NCBI GenBank assembly: GCA_029259675.1
Contig: JAJDES010000534.1
Location: 1-6,624 of the forward strand
Reading direction: 5' to 3'
DNA length: 6,624 nt
DNA from: Planctomycetota bacterium
Lineage (GTDB): Bacteria > Planctomycetota > UBA1135 > GCA-002686595
The notes beneath the pieces are model-generated. The model was not told the DNA's origin and ran no database searches. It saw only the letters and a program-made list of their open reading frames with translations. Below are positions 1-6,495 of the stretch, piece by piece (position 1 is the first letter of the stretch; every line of letters begins with the position of its first letter). Position numbers and translations under genes: made by a program.

Positions 1-216
1 CTTCAAGCCACGACCGCCGGCTGCCCACAATCGAAAGCGCCCCAGCGCGACCGCGTCCAAGAGCAGCCGGATAGCGGTGCAAGCCGCCAGGATTCACCCG
101 CTTGGCCGGTAAGCCCCTTCGCGCCGCAACGCGTGTAACCCTCTCCGGGCAATCGGCGCATACATAGGACGCTGCGAGCATCCACGCCCGAACAGCCTCG
201 CTTGCTGCCCCACTTG

Positions 217-241
217 CCGCTCCATGCACCCGCTCCATGCA
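217..241. repeat. 12-bp direct repeat, two tandem copies
   Basis: The 12-mer ccgctccatgca occurs at 217-228 and again at 230-241 with one base between, giving a period of 13. This is seen directly in the sequence. With two copies it may be a replication-slippage duplication in non-coding DNA or a chance event. It is not a CRISPR-like array, and no function is implied. Confidence 0.6.
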
Positions 242-274
242 GCCGTAAAGCGGGCAACCAGCGGACGGCGAAGC

Positions 275-320
275 AACGCAATCCAGTCAACTCAATCGTG
301 GGTCGACTGGATTGTGCGTT
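275..320 (-). terminator. Hairpin just downstream of sulfatase 1, candidate terminator
   Basis: An inverted repeat pairs 279-288 (caatccagtc) with 305-314 (gactggattg), 10 bp with no mismatch. After a 2-nt bulge (315-316) the stem extends by four more pairs, 275-278 (aacg) with 317-320 (cgtt). The loop is 16 nt (289-304). The structure begins 22 nt past the TAA stop of the minus-strand sulfatase gene, the expected place for a 3'-end structure. Read on the minus strand, it is followed by a mixed sequence rather than a clean U-tract, so it is not a textbook Rho-independent terminator. It could instead be a 3'-end stabilising hairpin, or act for a plus-strand gene ending to the left. Confidence 0.45.
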
Positions 321-342
321 TGCACGCTATCGCAAGCGCCTC

Positions 343-1764
343 TTAGCGCATCGCCTGGGCACCGGCGCTCCCGCCGGCTTGACTTTCAATTGCATCCAGC
401 TCCACTTGCAAACTTGCAAAGGCGGCTTCCGCTTCCAAATCCATGGAACCCACAACCGGCATCAAGTCGACTGTTTCATAGGGATCCAACAGTAGGTCGT
501 AAAATTCTTGCTTCGTTTCGACCAGATCCGATTCGTCGATACGAATCAGTTTGTAGCGCTGATCGCGGATGGCCCGGTGCCATTCGGAGTACGGCCCGAA
601 CCCGTTGGGAAAGAAGAATTCGGTGTAAACGCTCTCGCGCTTGGAGGCGAGCGTGGGGTCCTGGAGATAGTCGACGATGCTGACACCGTCGTGATTCAAT
701 TGCGGCAAAGCCGTTCCGAGGTCCACCCCAGCCAGCTCAGCAATGGTCGCGAATAGATCAACGTCCTCAATCAAGGCTTCACAGGTTTGGCCCTTGGCCA
801 TTTCCGATACCGCCGGGCCGAAAACGATCAGCGGAACCTGCACTCCACCTTGGTACACCGTGCCCTTGGCCTTGCCCTGGGTGTAGGGGGGATTCACCAA
901 GGGTCCGAAGCCGCCGTTGTCGCCCATGATGATCACGTTCGTGTTGGGCAGCTTGGGACCGAGCCCCTTGATCAAACTGAGCAATTCGCTGTCCATGGAC
1001 TCGACCATGACTTCGAACATGGCGTGCGGCACGTCCATGGCCACTTCTTCCAGGTCCACGGGCGAAAACAATTTCGGCGGAGGCACATGCAACGGTGCGT
1101 GTGCGGAGGACATGGCCAAGTAGCAGAACCAGGGCTGATCTTGCCCGAAGATCCAAACGCTTGCATCGCGGGCTTGGGAGGAAGTCAGGTAGCCCGACTT
1201 GTTCGAGACCACTCCATTCGTGACCTGCTCCCAATTGAAGTAATTCGTCGGACTTCCCATTTGGCCTTTGAAATGCGAATAGCCGGCGATGTTCGGGCCC
1301 AAGTAGGCACCGTTGAGCACATTCGTCATGTGCCACTTGCCTATGGCGGCATGGGCATAAAGCTCACCTGTACCCTCATCGAGCATTTCGGGCAGGATTT
1401 TCTCGTGGAGCTGCAAGGCGTGCGGCCCCAGTGCCATGCTTTCGCCGCTAAAGGGGATCACCGCGCCGACACCGGTTCGCAGCGCGCGCTTGCCGGTTTG
1501 AATCGCAGCTCGCGTCGGCGAGCAAAGCGGGTGACTCCAGGCGTTGGTGAAGCGCACGCCGTTGGCCCCCAAGTAGTCAAGAGTCGGTGTTTTGGCGGCG
1601 TTGTCCCCTACGCCATAGGGTGCAATGGCGTCCAAGCCCACATCATCCATTAGGATAAAGAGGATGTTCGGCGCCGTTCCGCCTCCAAATGTGGAGCCGC
1701 ACAGGACTGCCAAAGCCACAGGGGCCGTTAGCAATCTGGCAAGATGACGAAGGCACGACTTCAT
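343..1764 (-). CDS. Exported formylglycine-type sulfatase (paralogue 1)
   Basis: This 473-aa enzyme of the arylsulfatase (alkaline phosphatase-like) superfamily should hydrolyse sulfate esters outside the cytoplasm; its substrate cannot be read from the sequence. The start at 1764 was chosen because it begins a signal peptide: Lys/Arg-containing residues 2-10, then a hydrophobic stretch at about 11-22. A longer frame opens at 1866, but its 34 extra residues would bury that signal. After the signal come PNILFILMDD (metal ligands D40, D41) and LCSPTRAAIQTG, where C81 is the residue converted to formylglycine and R85 is beside it. Next are GKWHM (K143, H145), SAHAPLH (H222), MGDNGG (D282, N283) and KGTVYQGG (K300). 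The C-terminal subdomain has the usual RYKLI (about 403-407) and FYDLLLDPYE (about 420-429) elements, so all expected active-site positions are filled. The stop is TAA. An AGGG lies 12 nt before the ATG, too far and too weak to be a good ribosome site. The maturing enzyme (FGE or anSME) is not in this window. It is a clear paralogue of the gene at 5119-6495. Confidence 0.93.
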   Translation of the reverse strand: MKSCLRHLARLLTAPVALAVLCGSTFGGGTAPNILFILMDDVGLDAIAPYGVGDNAAKTPTLDYLGANGVRFTNAWSHPLCSPTRAAIQTGKRALRTGVGAVIPFSGESMALGPHALQLHEKILPEMLDEGTGELYAHAAIGKWHMTNVLNGAYLGPNIAGYSHFKGQMGSPTNYFNWEQVTNGVVSNKSGYLTSSQARDASVWIFGQDQPWFCYLAMSSAHAPLHVPPPKLFSPVDLEEVAMDVPHAMFEVMVESMDSELLSLIKGLGPKLPNTNVIIMGDNGGFGPLVNPPYTQGKAKGTVYQGGVQVPLIVFGPAVSEMAKGQTCEALIEDVDLFATIAELAGVDLGTALPQLNHDGVSIVDYLQDPTLASKRESVYTEFFFPNGFGPYSEWHRAIRDQRYKLIRIDESDLVETKQEFYDLLLDPYETVDLMPVVGSMDLEAEAAFASLQVELDAIESQAGGSAGAQAMR

Positions 1765-2094
1765 GTTTTCTGTGTGCCCTGCCCAAGTGAGCAGAAGCCG
1801 TTTTGATGATGAATAAACGCCAAACTGAAGAACCTCATTCTCGTTGGCACTTGCGGGAGAGTGCACCCATTCGAAGCCCGCTCCAACGCGCCTCCATTTG
1901 GGCCTTGGCTATCGAACTCGAAACGAGAATGCTTCAGAATCCTACCCCGCCCAGGGGACCTGTAAAGAAAAGTGGGTACCTGCCGGATCTATGGCGCGAC
2001 TTCACACCATTCGATTCGGAAGGGCTTGCTTCACATTCTTCGAAGAGTCCCCCCTGGACCAACGACTAATCATGCAACGCAGCGCCGAGTCATC
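1765..2094. promoter_or_regulatory. Divergent intergenic region with presumed promoters
   Basis: These 330 nt separate two divergent starts, sulfatase 1 to the left and the repeat protein to the right, so both promoters should lie here. I could not assign trustworthy -35 and -10 boxes. The most AT-rich patch is about 1798-1817, upstream of the sulfatase start. A spaced 10-bp inverted repeat (1836-1845 with 1922-1931) and a 10-bp palindrome, tcttcgaaga (2037-2046), are possible protein-binding sites. Open frames run into the region from both genes (to 1866 on the minus strand, to a GTG at 1972 on the plus strand), but the translated extensions do not look like protein and would bury the signal or anchor sequences. 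Confidence 0.5.
1836..1931. repeat. Spaced 10-bp inverted repeat in the divergent promoter region
   Basis: The sequence cattctcgtt (1836-1845) is matched by its exact reverse complement aacgagaatg (1922-1931), with 76 nt between them. Flanking bases do not extend the match. Two half-sites placed this way between divergent genes could be operator sites for a shared regulator. A 10-bp match within 330 nt is also only mildly unlikely by chance, so this is a weak candidate. The match is seen directly; the role is inferred. Confidence 0.35.
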
Positions 2095-4989
2095 ATGCGA
2101 AGCTCCCATCTAGCGCTGGCAGCCATCGTTTTATGCCTGTGCGGGATCCTCGCTGCATTTTTTCTGATTGGGAACCAAGCGAGCGATTCCTCTCCACGCG
2201 CGGCACTTGGACCCGGCGCACAAAAGCCGAATTTGCCCGTCGCCTCCTCAATTGGAGACTCGGAAGCCCCAACTCAAGTTGAACAGCGGAAACGAAATCG
2301 AGCAGCCCTGGAAGGGTCCGGTGCTCAACAACCCCGACTTGATCTTGACGGAACCCATGAAGCCCAGGTGGCTTTGCCTCCCCTGCGCACGGGCGGGCGA
2401 GTAACAACCCTTGGCGGCAGGCCCTTGGCCGGGGCGCGACTGAAGTTGAGTTGCACGCAGCAGACCCTTCGAACAGTTAGCGATTCCGAGGGGCGCTTTG
2501 AATGGCGTGTACCGCTGAGCCACAGGAGCTGGACGCTGCGCGTGGAACTCGAGGGCTTTGTGACCCAAACCAAAGCCGATCTGCGCTTCGAACAGGGTCG
2601 GACTTTGGAACAGAACGACATTCGACTGGCGCCCGCCGCACGCCTGCGCGGATGCGTCGTCGATTCAGCCGGACGGGCGGTCTCGGCAGCTGAGCTGGTG
2701 CTCGACGGCGGACTGCAAGGTCAGCACTTCACCGCTCTAACCACTGGGTTTGAAAGCCAACGCACAACAGCCGGATCCGATGGTTGTTTTGATTGGAACC
2801 AAGTTCCGCCCGGTAGGGTAGCCCTGCGTGTGGAGGCACCCGGCTTTGCACCCGGCCATTGGCTCGGGCGGGCACCCGCTGCCGGCGACGAACCTGTAAG
2901 CATTCGCATTGAATTGAAAAAGGGTGTGCAGACGCGAGGAAAGCTGCCACCCACACCCTTTTTGGACTTCGAACAAGTGGAAGTCATCCTCGCTTGGGAC
3001 CGAGACTTGATGGGCGGCCCCTTTGCCAACCCAATCATCGCTCGCCGCTCACCTTGCAATGCCGAGGGCGAGTTCACGTTTGACGACTTGCCTAGCGAGA
3101 AGCGCGTGTGGGTCCGAGCGCGCCGCGCGGAATGCGCGCCCTCCATCTGGCTAAGCGACGCTCGAGCCCTTTCCACTGCCGAACCAAACTGGAGCTTCCC
3201 CCTCTACCCGCCCGCCTCCGTCAGCTTGCAAGTTATCGACGCCGTCGATCAGAATCCCATTCAACCCGACAGCTTGCGAATAGAGTTGGGCGGCCCCTCC
3301 GGGGAACGGATCGAAGCGACGCTCCACGGCGCAGAGTGGGAATGGAATGCGCGCCAAGGAATCTCGATTCCGCGGCTGCCCTTTGTGCAAGGTGCTACCG
3401 GCGCGGTGCTGTACCTAGAGAAGCAGGGCTTCGGCCTGGCCCGCTTGGAATTCACAGGTCGAGCCGTTGCCGGGACGAGCGAGAACTTGGGGACGCTTTC
3501 GATGCATCCCCTGTGGAATTTGATGGTGAGTGTGCGCGCTTCGGACAGCAATTTGCCCGTCGCGGGCGCGCGCGTTTACTTGGATCCCCTACCCGGAGAT
3601 GACAGGCGACTATCCGTCGGCAGCCATTCCGCTTCGGCCGAGACCCGTGTGACCACGACCGATGGGGACGGAACGGCCTTGCATATAGCGCCGACACAGG
3701 TGCCCCTACAGCTGTGGGTCGAACACCCTGACTTCGCAACATCCGATTTTCGCAGTGTGGTGGTCAAAGGCGAAAACCCATTGCTGAACGTTGAGAGCTT
3801 CCAATTGCAACGCGGAGCTAGCTTGAGAGTGCAAATCAAGCACACCGACGGCAGCGCCGCCACCTGGCAAATTTCGGGGCGACCTGCCGCAAGGGACCTG
3901 CGCTTGGGCCCAAGACCAAGCATCACACGCATCAGCAACGAAATGGGAGTCATCGAGTTTGAACACCTGCAAGCCGGTGAATTTCAACTAGCTCCGTTTA
4001 GCGAAAACGCCACCACGCAAGCCGAGTTAATGGCACTCAACCCGACCATGGGTCCGGACGGCTGGTTGCGCACGAATTTGGGCGAGCGCGTTGAGCAGCA
4101 GCTCGAAATCATCGTGCCCTTTCAAGTTTCCTTCGGGGGCCGAGTGCTTGAGGCCGGCAAGCCCCTGCAGGGCGCCAAGCTAAAACTGTTCGAAGACAGC
4201 GATGAGGCGCTCGAGGCCGAAAATTCATTCTTGCCGACGGAGGCCCCCAACTGCGTGAGCGACAGCTCCGGTCAATTCCGAATGCAAGGGGTCACACCCG
4301 GTCGATACACCCTTGCGGTGTCGCATTCGGGTCGCGCTCTACCCTCCCACTTTGATTTTGAAATCGGCGACGTCGATTTGGAAACGGAATTGTCGCTGGA
4401 GCGCTTGAGCGTCTTTGGCCATGTGCGCGACGCGGATGGGCACGCCGTTGCCGGAGCGTACGTTCGCATTGAACGCGTCGGCCAGGAGAGTAGGAACCAT
4501 GGGTTGCGAGAGATCATTGGAACCGAGCCGATCCGGACCAGCGTGCTCGGCCCCGATCAATTCAAAACGGATTTGGACGGACGCTTTGAATTGCTGGGGG
4601 TCACGCCTTTGATCAATCTCGTATTGAATGTGGATGGTCCTTGGGTTCAGTCAACACGCAGCGCGGCCTTTCAATTGGCGCCCGGAGCCGCGCCATTGCG
4701 AATCGATATTCCCGTTGAGGCCGCCGGCAAATTGGAAGTGCAACTTGATTCCAGCGGCCCCATTCCGTCCGGTCTTCAATTGTCCGCGACTCAACTGGGA
4801 AAGGCTGCGCAAGAACGTGCCATCAGCGCCCCCGCCCGAGCCGATGGACACCTGGAATTGACCGGACTAGCTCCCGGCATTTGGAGGGTTGAATTGACGA
4901 GGATGTTTGGCACAGGATTTTTGCCCGAGCCCGTCCAAGTCGAAATCGAAGCGTCCAGAGTCAGCAACTTGCGCTTCGCGTTGCCCTAA
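2095..4989 (+). CDS. Large exported protein of tandem carboxypeptidase-regulatory-like domains
   Basis: I do not recognise a specific gene. The 964-aa product starts at the ATG at 2095. The frame is open back to a GTG at 1972, but those 41 residues would bury the membrane segment. Residues 6-25 form one hydrophobic helix after MRSS, most likely an uncleaved anchor or signal peptide; there is no lipobox. Residues about 28-95 are a low-complexity linker rich in Pro, Gln, Ala and Ser. The rest reads as about nine beta-sandwich modules starting near 98, 183, 279, 373, 473, 575, 676, 770 and 874. The clearest show the family pattern of a PLAGA-type strand followed by D-x-G-x-F and a PG turn: RPLAGARLKL (109-118) with DSEGRF (130-135), SDGCF (228-232) with VPPGR (237-241), LPVAGARVYL (487-496), KPLQGAKLKL (689-698) with DSSGQF and TPGRYTL (723-740), HAVAGAYV (783-790) with DLDGRF (826-831), and DGHLEL with LAPG (917-928). 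Modules 3, 4 and 6 are divergent. No catalytic motif is seen. Such repeats usually serve as structural, adhesion or carbohydrate-contacting modules, so an extracytoplasmic scaffold is the likely role, by inference. No good Shine-Dalgarno precedes the ATG. Confidence 0.85.
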   Translation: MRSSHLALAAIVLCLCGILAAFFLIGNQASDSSPRAALGPGAQKPNLPVASSIGDSEAPTQVEQRKRNRAALEGSGAQQPRLDLDGTHEAQVALPPLRTGGRVTTLGGRPLAGARLKLSCTQQTLRTVSDSEGRFEWRVPLSHRSWTLRVELEGFVTQTKADLRFEQGRTLEQNDIRLAPAARLRGCVVDSAGRAVSAAELVLDGGLQGQHFTALTTGFESQRTTAGSDGCFDWNQVPPGRVALRVEAPGFAPGHWLGRAPAAGDEPVSIRIELKKGVQTRGKLPPTPFLDFEQVEVILAWDRDLMGGPFANPIIARRSPCNAEGEFTFDDLPSEKRVWVRARRAECAPSIWLSDARALSTAEPNWSFPLYPPASVSLQVIDAVDQNPIQPDSLRIELGGPSGERIEATLHGAEWEWNARQGISIPRLPFVQGATGAVLYLEKQGFGLARLEFTGRAVAGTSENLGTLSMHPLWNLMVSVRASDSNLPVAGARVYLDPLPGDDRRLSVGSHSASAETRVTTTDGDGTALHIAPTQVPLQLWVEHPDFATSDFRSVVVKGENPLLNVESFQLQRGASLRVQIKHTDGSAATWQISGRPAARDLRLGPRPSITRISNEMGVIEFEHLQAGEFQLAPFSENATTQAELMALNPTMGPDGWLRTNLGERVEQQLEIIVPFQVSFGGRVLEAGKPLQGAKLKLFEDSDEALEAENSFLPTEAPNCVSDSSGQFRMQGVTPGRYTLAVSHSGRALPSHFDFEIGDVDLETELSLERLSVFGHVRDADGHAVAGAYVRIERVGQESRNHGLREIIGTEPIRTSVLGPDQFKTDLDGRFELLGVTPLINLVLNVDGPWVQSTRSAAFQLAPGAAPLRIDIPVEAAGKLEVQLDSSGPIPSGLQLSATQLGKAAQERAISAPARADGHLELTGLAPGIWRVELTRMFGTGFLPEPVQVEIEASRVSNLRFALP

Positions 4990-5118
4990 ACACGGCCCGC
5001 CTGGCACGGCTTGCTAAATAAAGGCGCCAAGCGGCGTACGCCACATACAGAGCGCAAAAAAAATAGCTCAAGCCGCGAGCGCAATGACCGAGCGTTTGAA
5101 CCGCGGGTGCGGCGCAGC
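4990..5118. other. Convergent intergenic gap
   Basis: This 129-nt gap lies between the TAA of the repeat-protein gene and the TAG of sulfatase 2, so transcripts from both sides meet here. It contains a perfect 10-bp palindrome, ggcgtacgcc (5033-5042), just after a ggcgcc (5023-5028), and an eight-A run (5056-5063). No convincing terminator (GC stem followed by a T-run) is visible for the plus-strand gene. No small gene is supported. Confidence 0.6.
5056..5080 (-). terminator. Weak Rho-independent-like terminator for sulfatase 2
   Basis: Read on the minus strand, a short GC-containing hairpin, GCTC (5080-5077), 7-nt loop, GAGC (5069-5066), is followed by TA and then eight consecutive T (5063-5056). 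It lies about 40 nt past the TAG stop of the sulfatase 2 gene. The U-tract is good but the stem is only 4 bp, so termination may be inefficient or the match fortuitous. Confidence 0.4.
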
Positions 5119-6495
5119 CTAGGGCTGATAGGGATCCGGCAAACTCGGCAGGTAGGGCTCGCCGGCAGCGGCGACGTGATCCAGTTCGAATTCGAGTTGG
5201 CTGTACTGCAACTGCTCCGCGGGCGTCAGTCCTACGCGCAGCAAATTCACCTTCTCGAAGGGATCCAAGTAGAGGTCAAAAAACTGCCTGGCCCCGTCCA
5301 AGTCCATCAACTTGTAGCGCCGATTGCGAACGGCCTTGCGATCGACGATTAGCTCGACAGCCCCATTCGGTTTGAAACGCTCGCAAAAGACAGCATTGCG
5401 CTTGGAGGCGGAGGCCGGGGCCTCCAAGTAGGGAATCAAGCTAATGGAATCCAAGGTCACGTCGGGCAGAGCGCGCTCCAGGTCCACGCCTGCCAGCTCC
5501 GCCACCGTGGCAAAAATGTCTACCGCATGTACCAACGCCCGGCTGCGCGATCCGGGCTGAGCAACGTTGGGTCCGCGCACAATCAGCGGAACGTTCACAC
5601 CACCCTGAAACAGCGTGCTCTTGCTTTGATTTCCCCCGTACAAATCGGAGATCCAACCGTTGGCGGTGCCGTTGTCGCCCATGAAGATGATCGTCGTGTT
5701 TTCGATGTCGTCGCCGAGCGAATCCAGTAGCTGGCCGATCGAAGTATCCATGGCCTCCACCATCAACTTGAAGAACGCTCTGCGCTCCTCAAAGTTCGTT
5801 GGCGGAAAGTGCGGCGCGATTTGCGTTGTCAATTCGGGCGGTGGCACATGCAGGGGCGCGTGGGCAGCGTGAAAAGCGACATAGCACATCCAAGGCCTGT
5901 TTTGGGCCGCGATCCATTGACTGGCTAGGTCTGCAGTCGATTCGCTCAAGTAGCCCGATCGGGATGACTCCACACCGTTGGTAACTTCGGTCCAACTAAA
6001 GTAGTCCTCGGCGTAGGCCGTGCTGTTCATGAAGCCGGAGTAGAATCCGTAGCCGGCCAGATTCGGACCTTGGATGCCGCCAACTTGACCGTTGGCCAAG
6101 TGCCACTTGCCGAAGGCGGCATGGGCATAGAAATTTTTGGTCCCGACATCGAGCATCTCGGGCAAGATCACTTCGCTCAGGGGCAATCCCATGCCCTCCA
6201 AGGTCAGGTTGCTGCCGATTCCCGTTCGAAAGGCGTGTCGGCCCGTTTGGATGCAAGCCCGTGTGGGCCCACACAGGGGCGCGCTCCACGCGTTCGCAAA
6301 GACCACGCCTTCGCTCGCCAACTTGTCGAGCACCGGAGTGTGTGCGGAATCTCGCCCCACGCCCGTGCAGTGCAAGGCCTCAACCCCGATGTCATCGGCG
6401 AGCAAAATCAGAATGTTGCCGGGTTTCCCTCCCGTTGCACCGGGGAAGTTAGCGACCAGCAGAAGCGCGCAGAATTGAAGAGCGATGCAGCGCAT
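5119..6495 (-). CDS. Exported formylglycine-type sulfatase (paralogue 2)
   Basis: This 458-aa sulfatase should hydrolyse sulfate esters outside the cytoplasm; the substrate is unknown. The ATG at 6495 opens directly onto a signal peptide (R2, then hydrophobic residues 4-15). In-frame ATGs at 6519, 6573 and 6609 exist. The one at 6519 adds only 8 residues and cannot be excluded, while the others add Pro/Ser-rich sequence that does not look like a leader. No start has a Shine-Dalgarno. Active-site elements in order are NILILLADD (metal ligands D34, D35), LCGPTRACIQTG (formylglycine precursor C75, R79), FGKWHL (K130, H132), AAHAPLH (H212), MGDNGT (D274, N275) and SKSTLFQGG (K292). The C-terminal RYKLM (about 392-396) and FFDLYLDPFE (about 404-413) match the sulfatase 1 equivalents. 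Compared with sulfatase 1 it lacks about 6 residues after the RTGIG stretch (90-94), and has a few extra before YFSW (165-168) and in the HFPPTNFEERR region (229-239). Both changes lie outside the catalytic set but where they could alter the substrate pocket. The stop is TAG. It ends facing the repeat-protein gene, so the two are convergently transcribed. Confidence 0.92.
   Translation of the reverse strand: MRCIALQFCALLLVANFPGATGGKPGNILILLADDIGVEALHCTGVGRDSAHTPVLDKLASEGVVFANAWSAPLCGPTRACIQTGRHAFRTGIGSNLTLEGMGLPLSEVILPEMLDVGTKNFYAHAAFGKWHLANGQVGGIQGPNLAGYGFYSGFMNSTAYAEDYFSWTEVTNGVESSRSGYLSESTADLASQWIAAQNRPWMCYVAFHAAHAPLHVPPPELTTQIAPHFPPTNFEERRAFFKLMVEAMDTSIGQLLDSLGDDIENTTIIFMGDNGTANGWISDLYGGNQSKSTLFQGGVNVPLIVRGPNVAQPGSRSRALVHAVDIFATVAELAGVDLERALPDVTLDSISLIPYLEAPASASKRNAVFCERFKPNGAVELIVDRKAVRNRRYKLMDLDGARQFFDLYLDPFEKVNLLRVGLTPAEQLQYSQLEFELDHVAAAGEPYLPSLPDPYQP

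Larger units (their letters stand above)
1..342. other. Left-edge intergenic stretch, no supported gene
   Basis: No convincing gene is visible here. All three plus-strand frames are open from the window edge for a short way, with stops at 136-138 (TAA), 110-112 (TAA) and 72-74 (TAG). One of them could be the C-terminal tail of a plus-strand gene that starts outside the window, but the tails are short, rich in Pro, Arg and Ser, and carry no motif, so I cannot choose among them. The minus-strand open frame at 3-290 would encode a Cys-, Trp-, Arg- and Gly-rich peptide with no recognisable fold and is probably chance. A small tandem repeat (217-241) and a strong hairpin (275-320) are listed separately. 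I see no tRNA-like or rRNA-like structure. Confidence 0.6.

Noticed and set aside
1..138. Possible C-terminal tail of a gene entering from the left edge
   Set aside because: All three plus-strand frames are open for a short distance and none has a recognisable motif, so no coding call can be defended.
779..1336. Minus-strand open frame (185 codons) in another frame of sulfatase 1
   Set aside because: It overlaps the sulfatase on the same strand out of frame. The sulfatase frame carries all the motifs, and this one reads as frame-shifted noise.
787..1653. Long plus-strand open frame (288 codons) opposite sulfatase 1
   Set aside because: It lies wholly antisense to a gene with an intact sulfatase active site. 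Its translation is rich in His, Arg and Gly with no recognisable fold, so it is a codon-bias shadow.
1765..1866. N-terminal extension of sulfatase 1 to the ATG at 1866
   Set aside because: The 34 extra residues would place the signal peptide internally, and nothing resembling them is expected in the family.
2037..2046. 10-bp palindrome tcttcgaaga upstream of the repeat protein
   Set aside because: It is too short and isolated to call an operator. A single 10-bp palindrome is expected by chance at this scale.
1972..2094. N-terminal extension of the repeat protein to the GTG at 1972
   Set aside because: The 41 extra residues (rich in His, Arg and Thr) would precede the membrane segment that starts naturally at the ATG at 2095.
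3108..3602. Plus-strand open frame (164 codons) inside the repeat-protein gene
   Set aside because: It is out of frame with the long gene, extremely Arg-rich and without motifs, typical of an alternate frame in GC-rich DNA.
5011..5352. Plus-strand open frame across the convergent gap into sulfatase 2
   Set aside because: Two thirds is antisense to the conserved C-terminus of sulfatase 2. The non-overlapping part is low-complexity Arg, Lys and Ser sequence.
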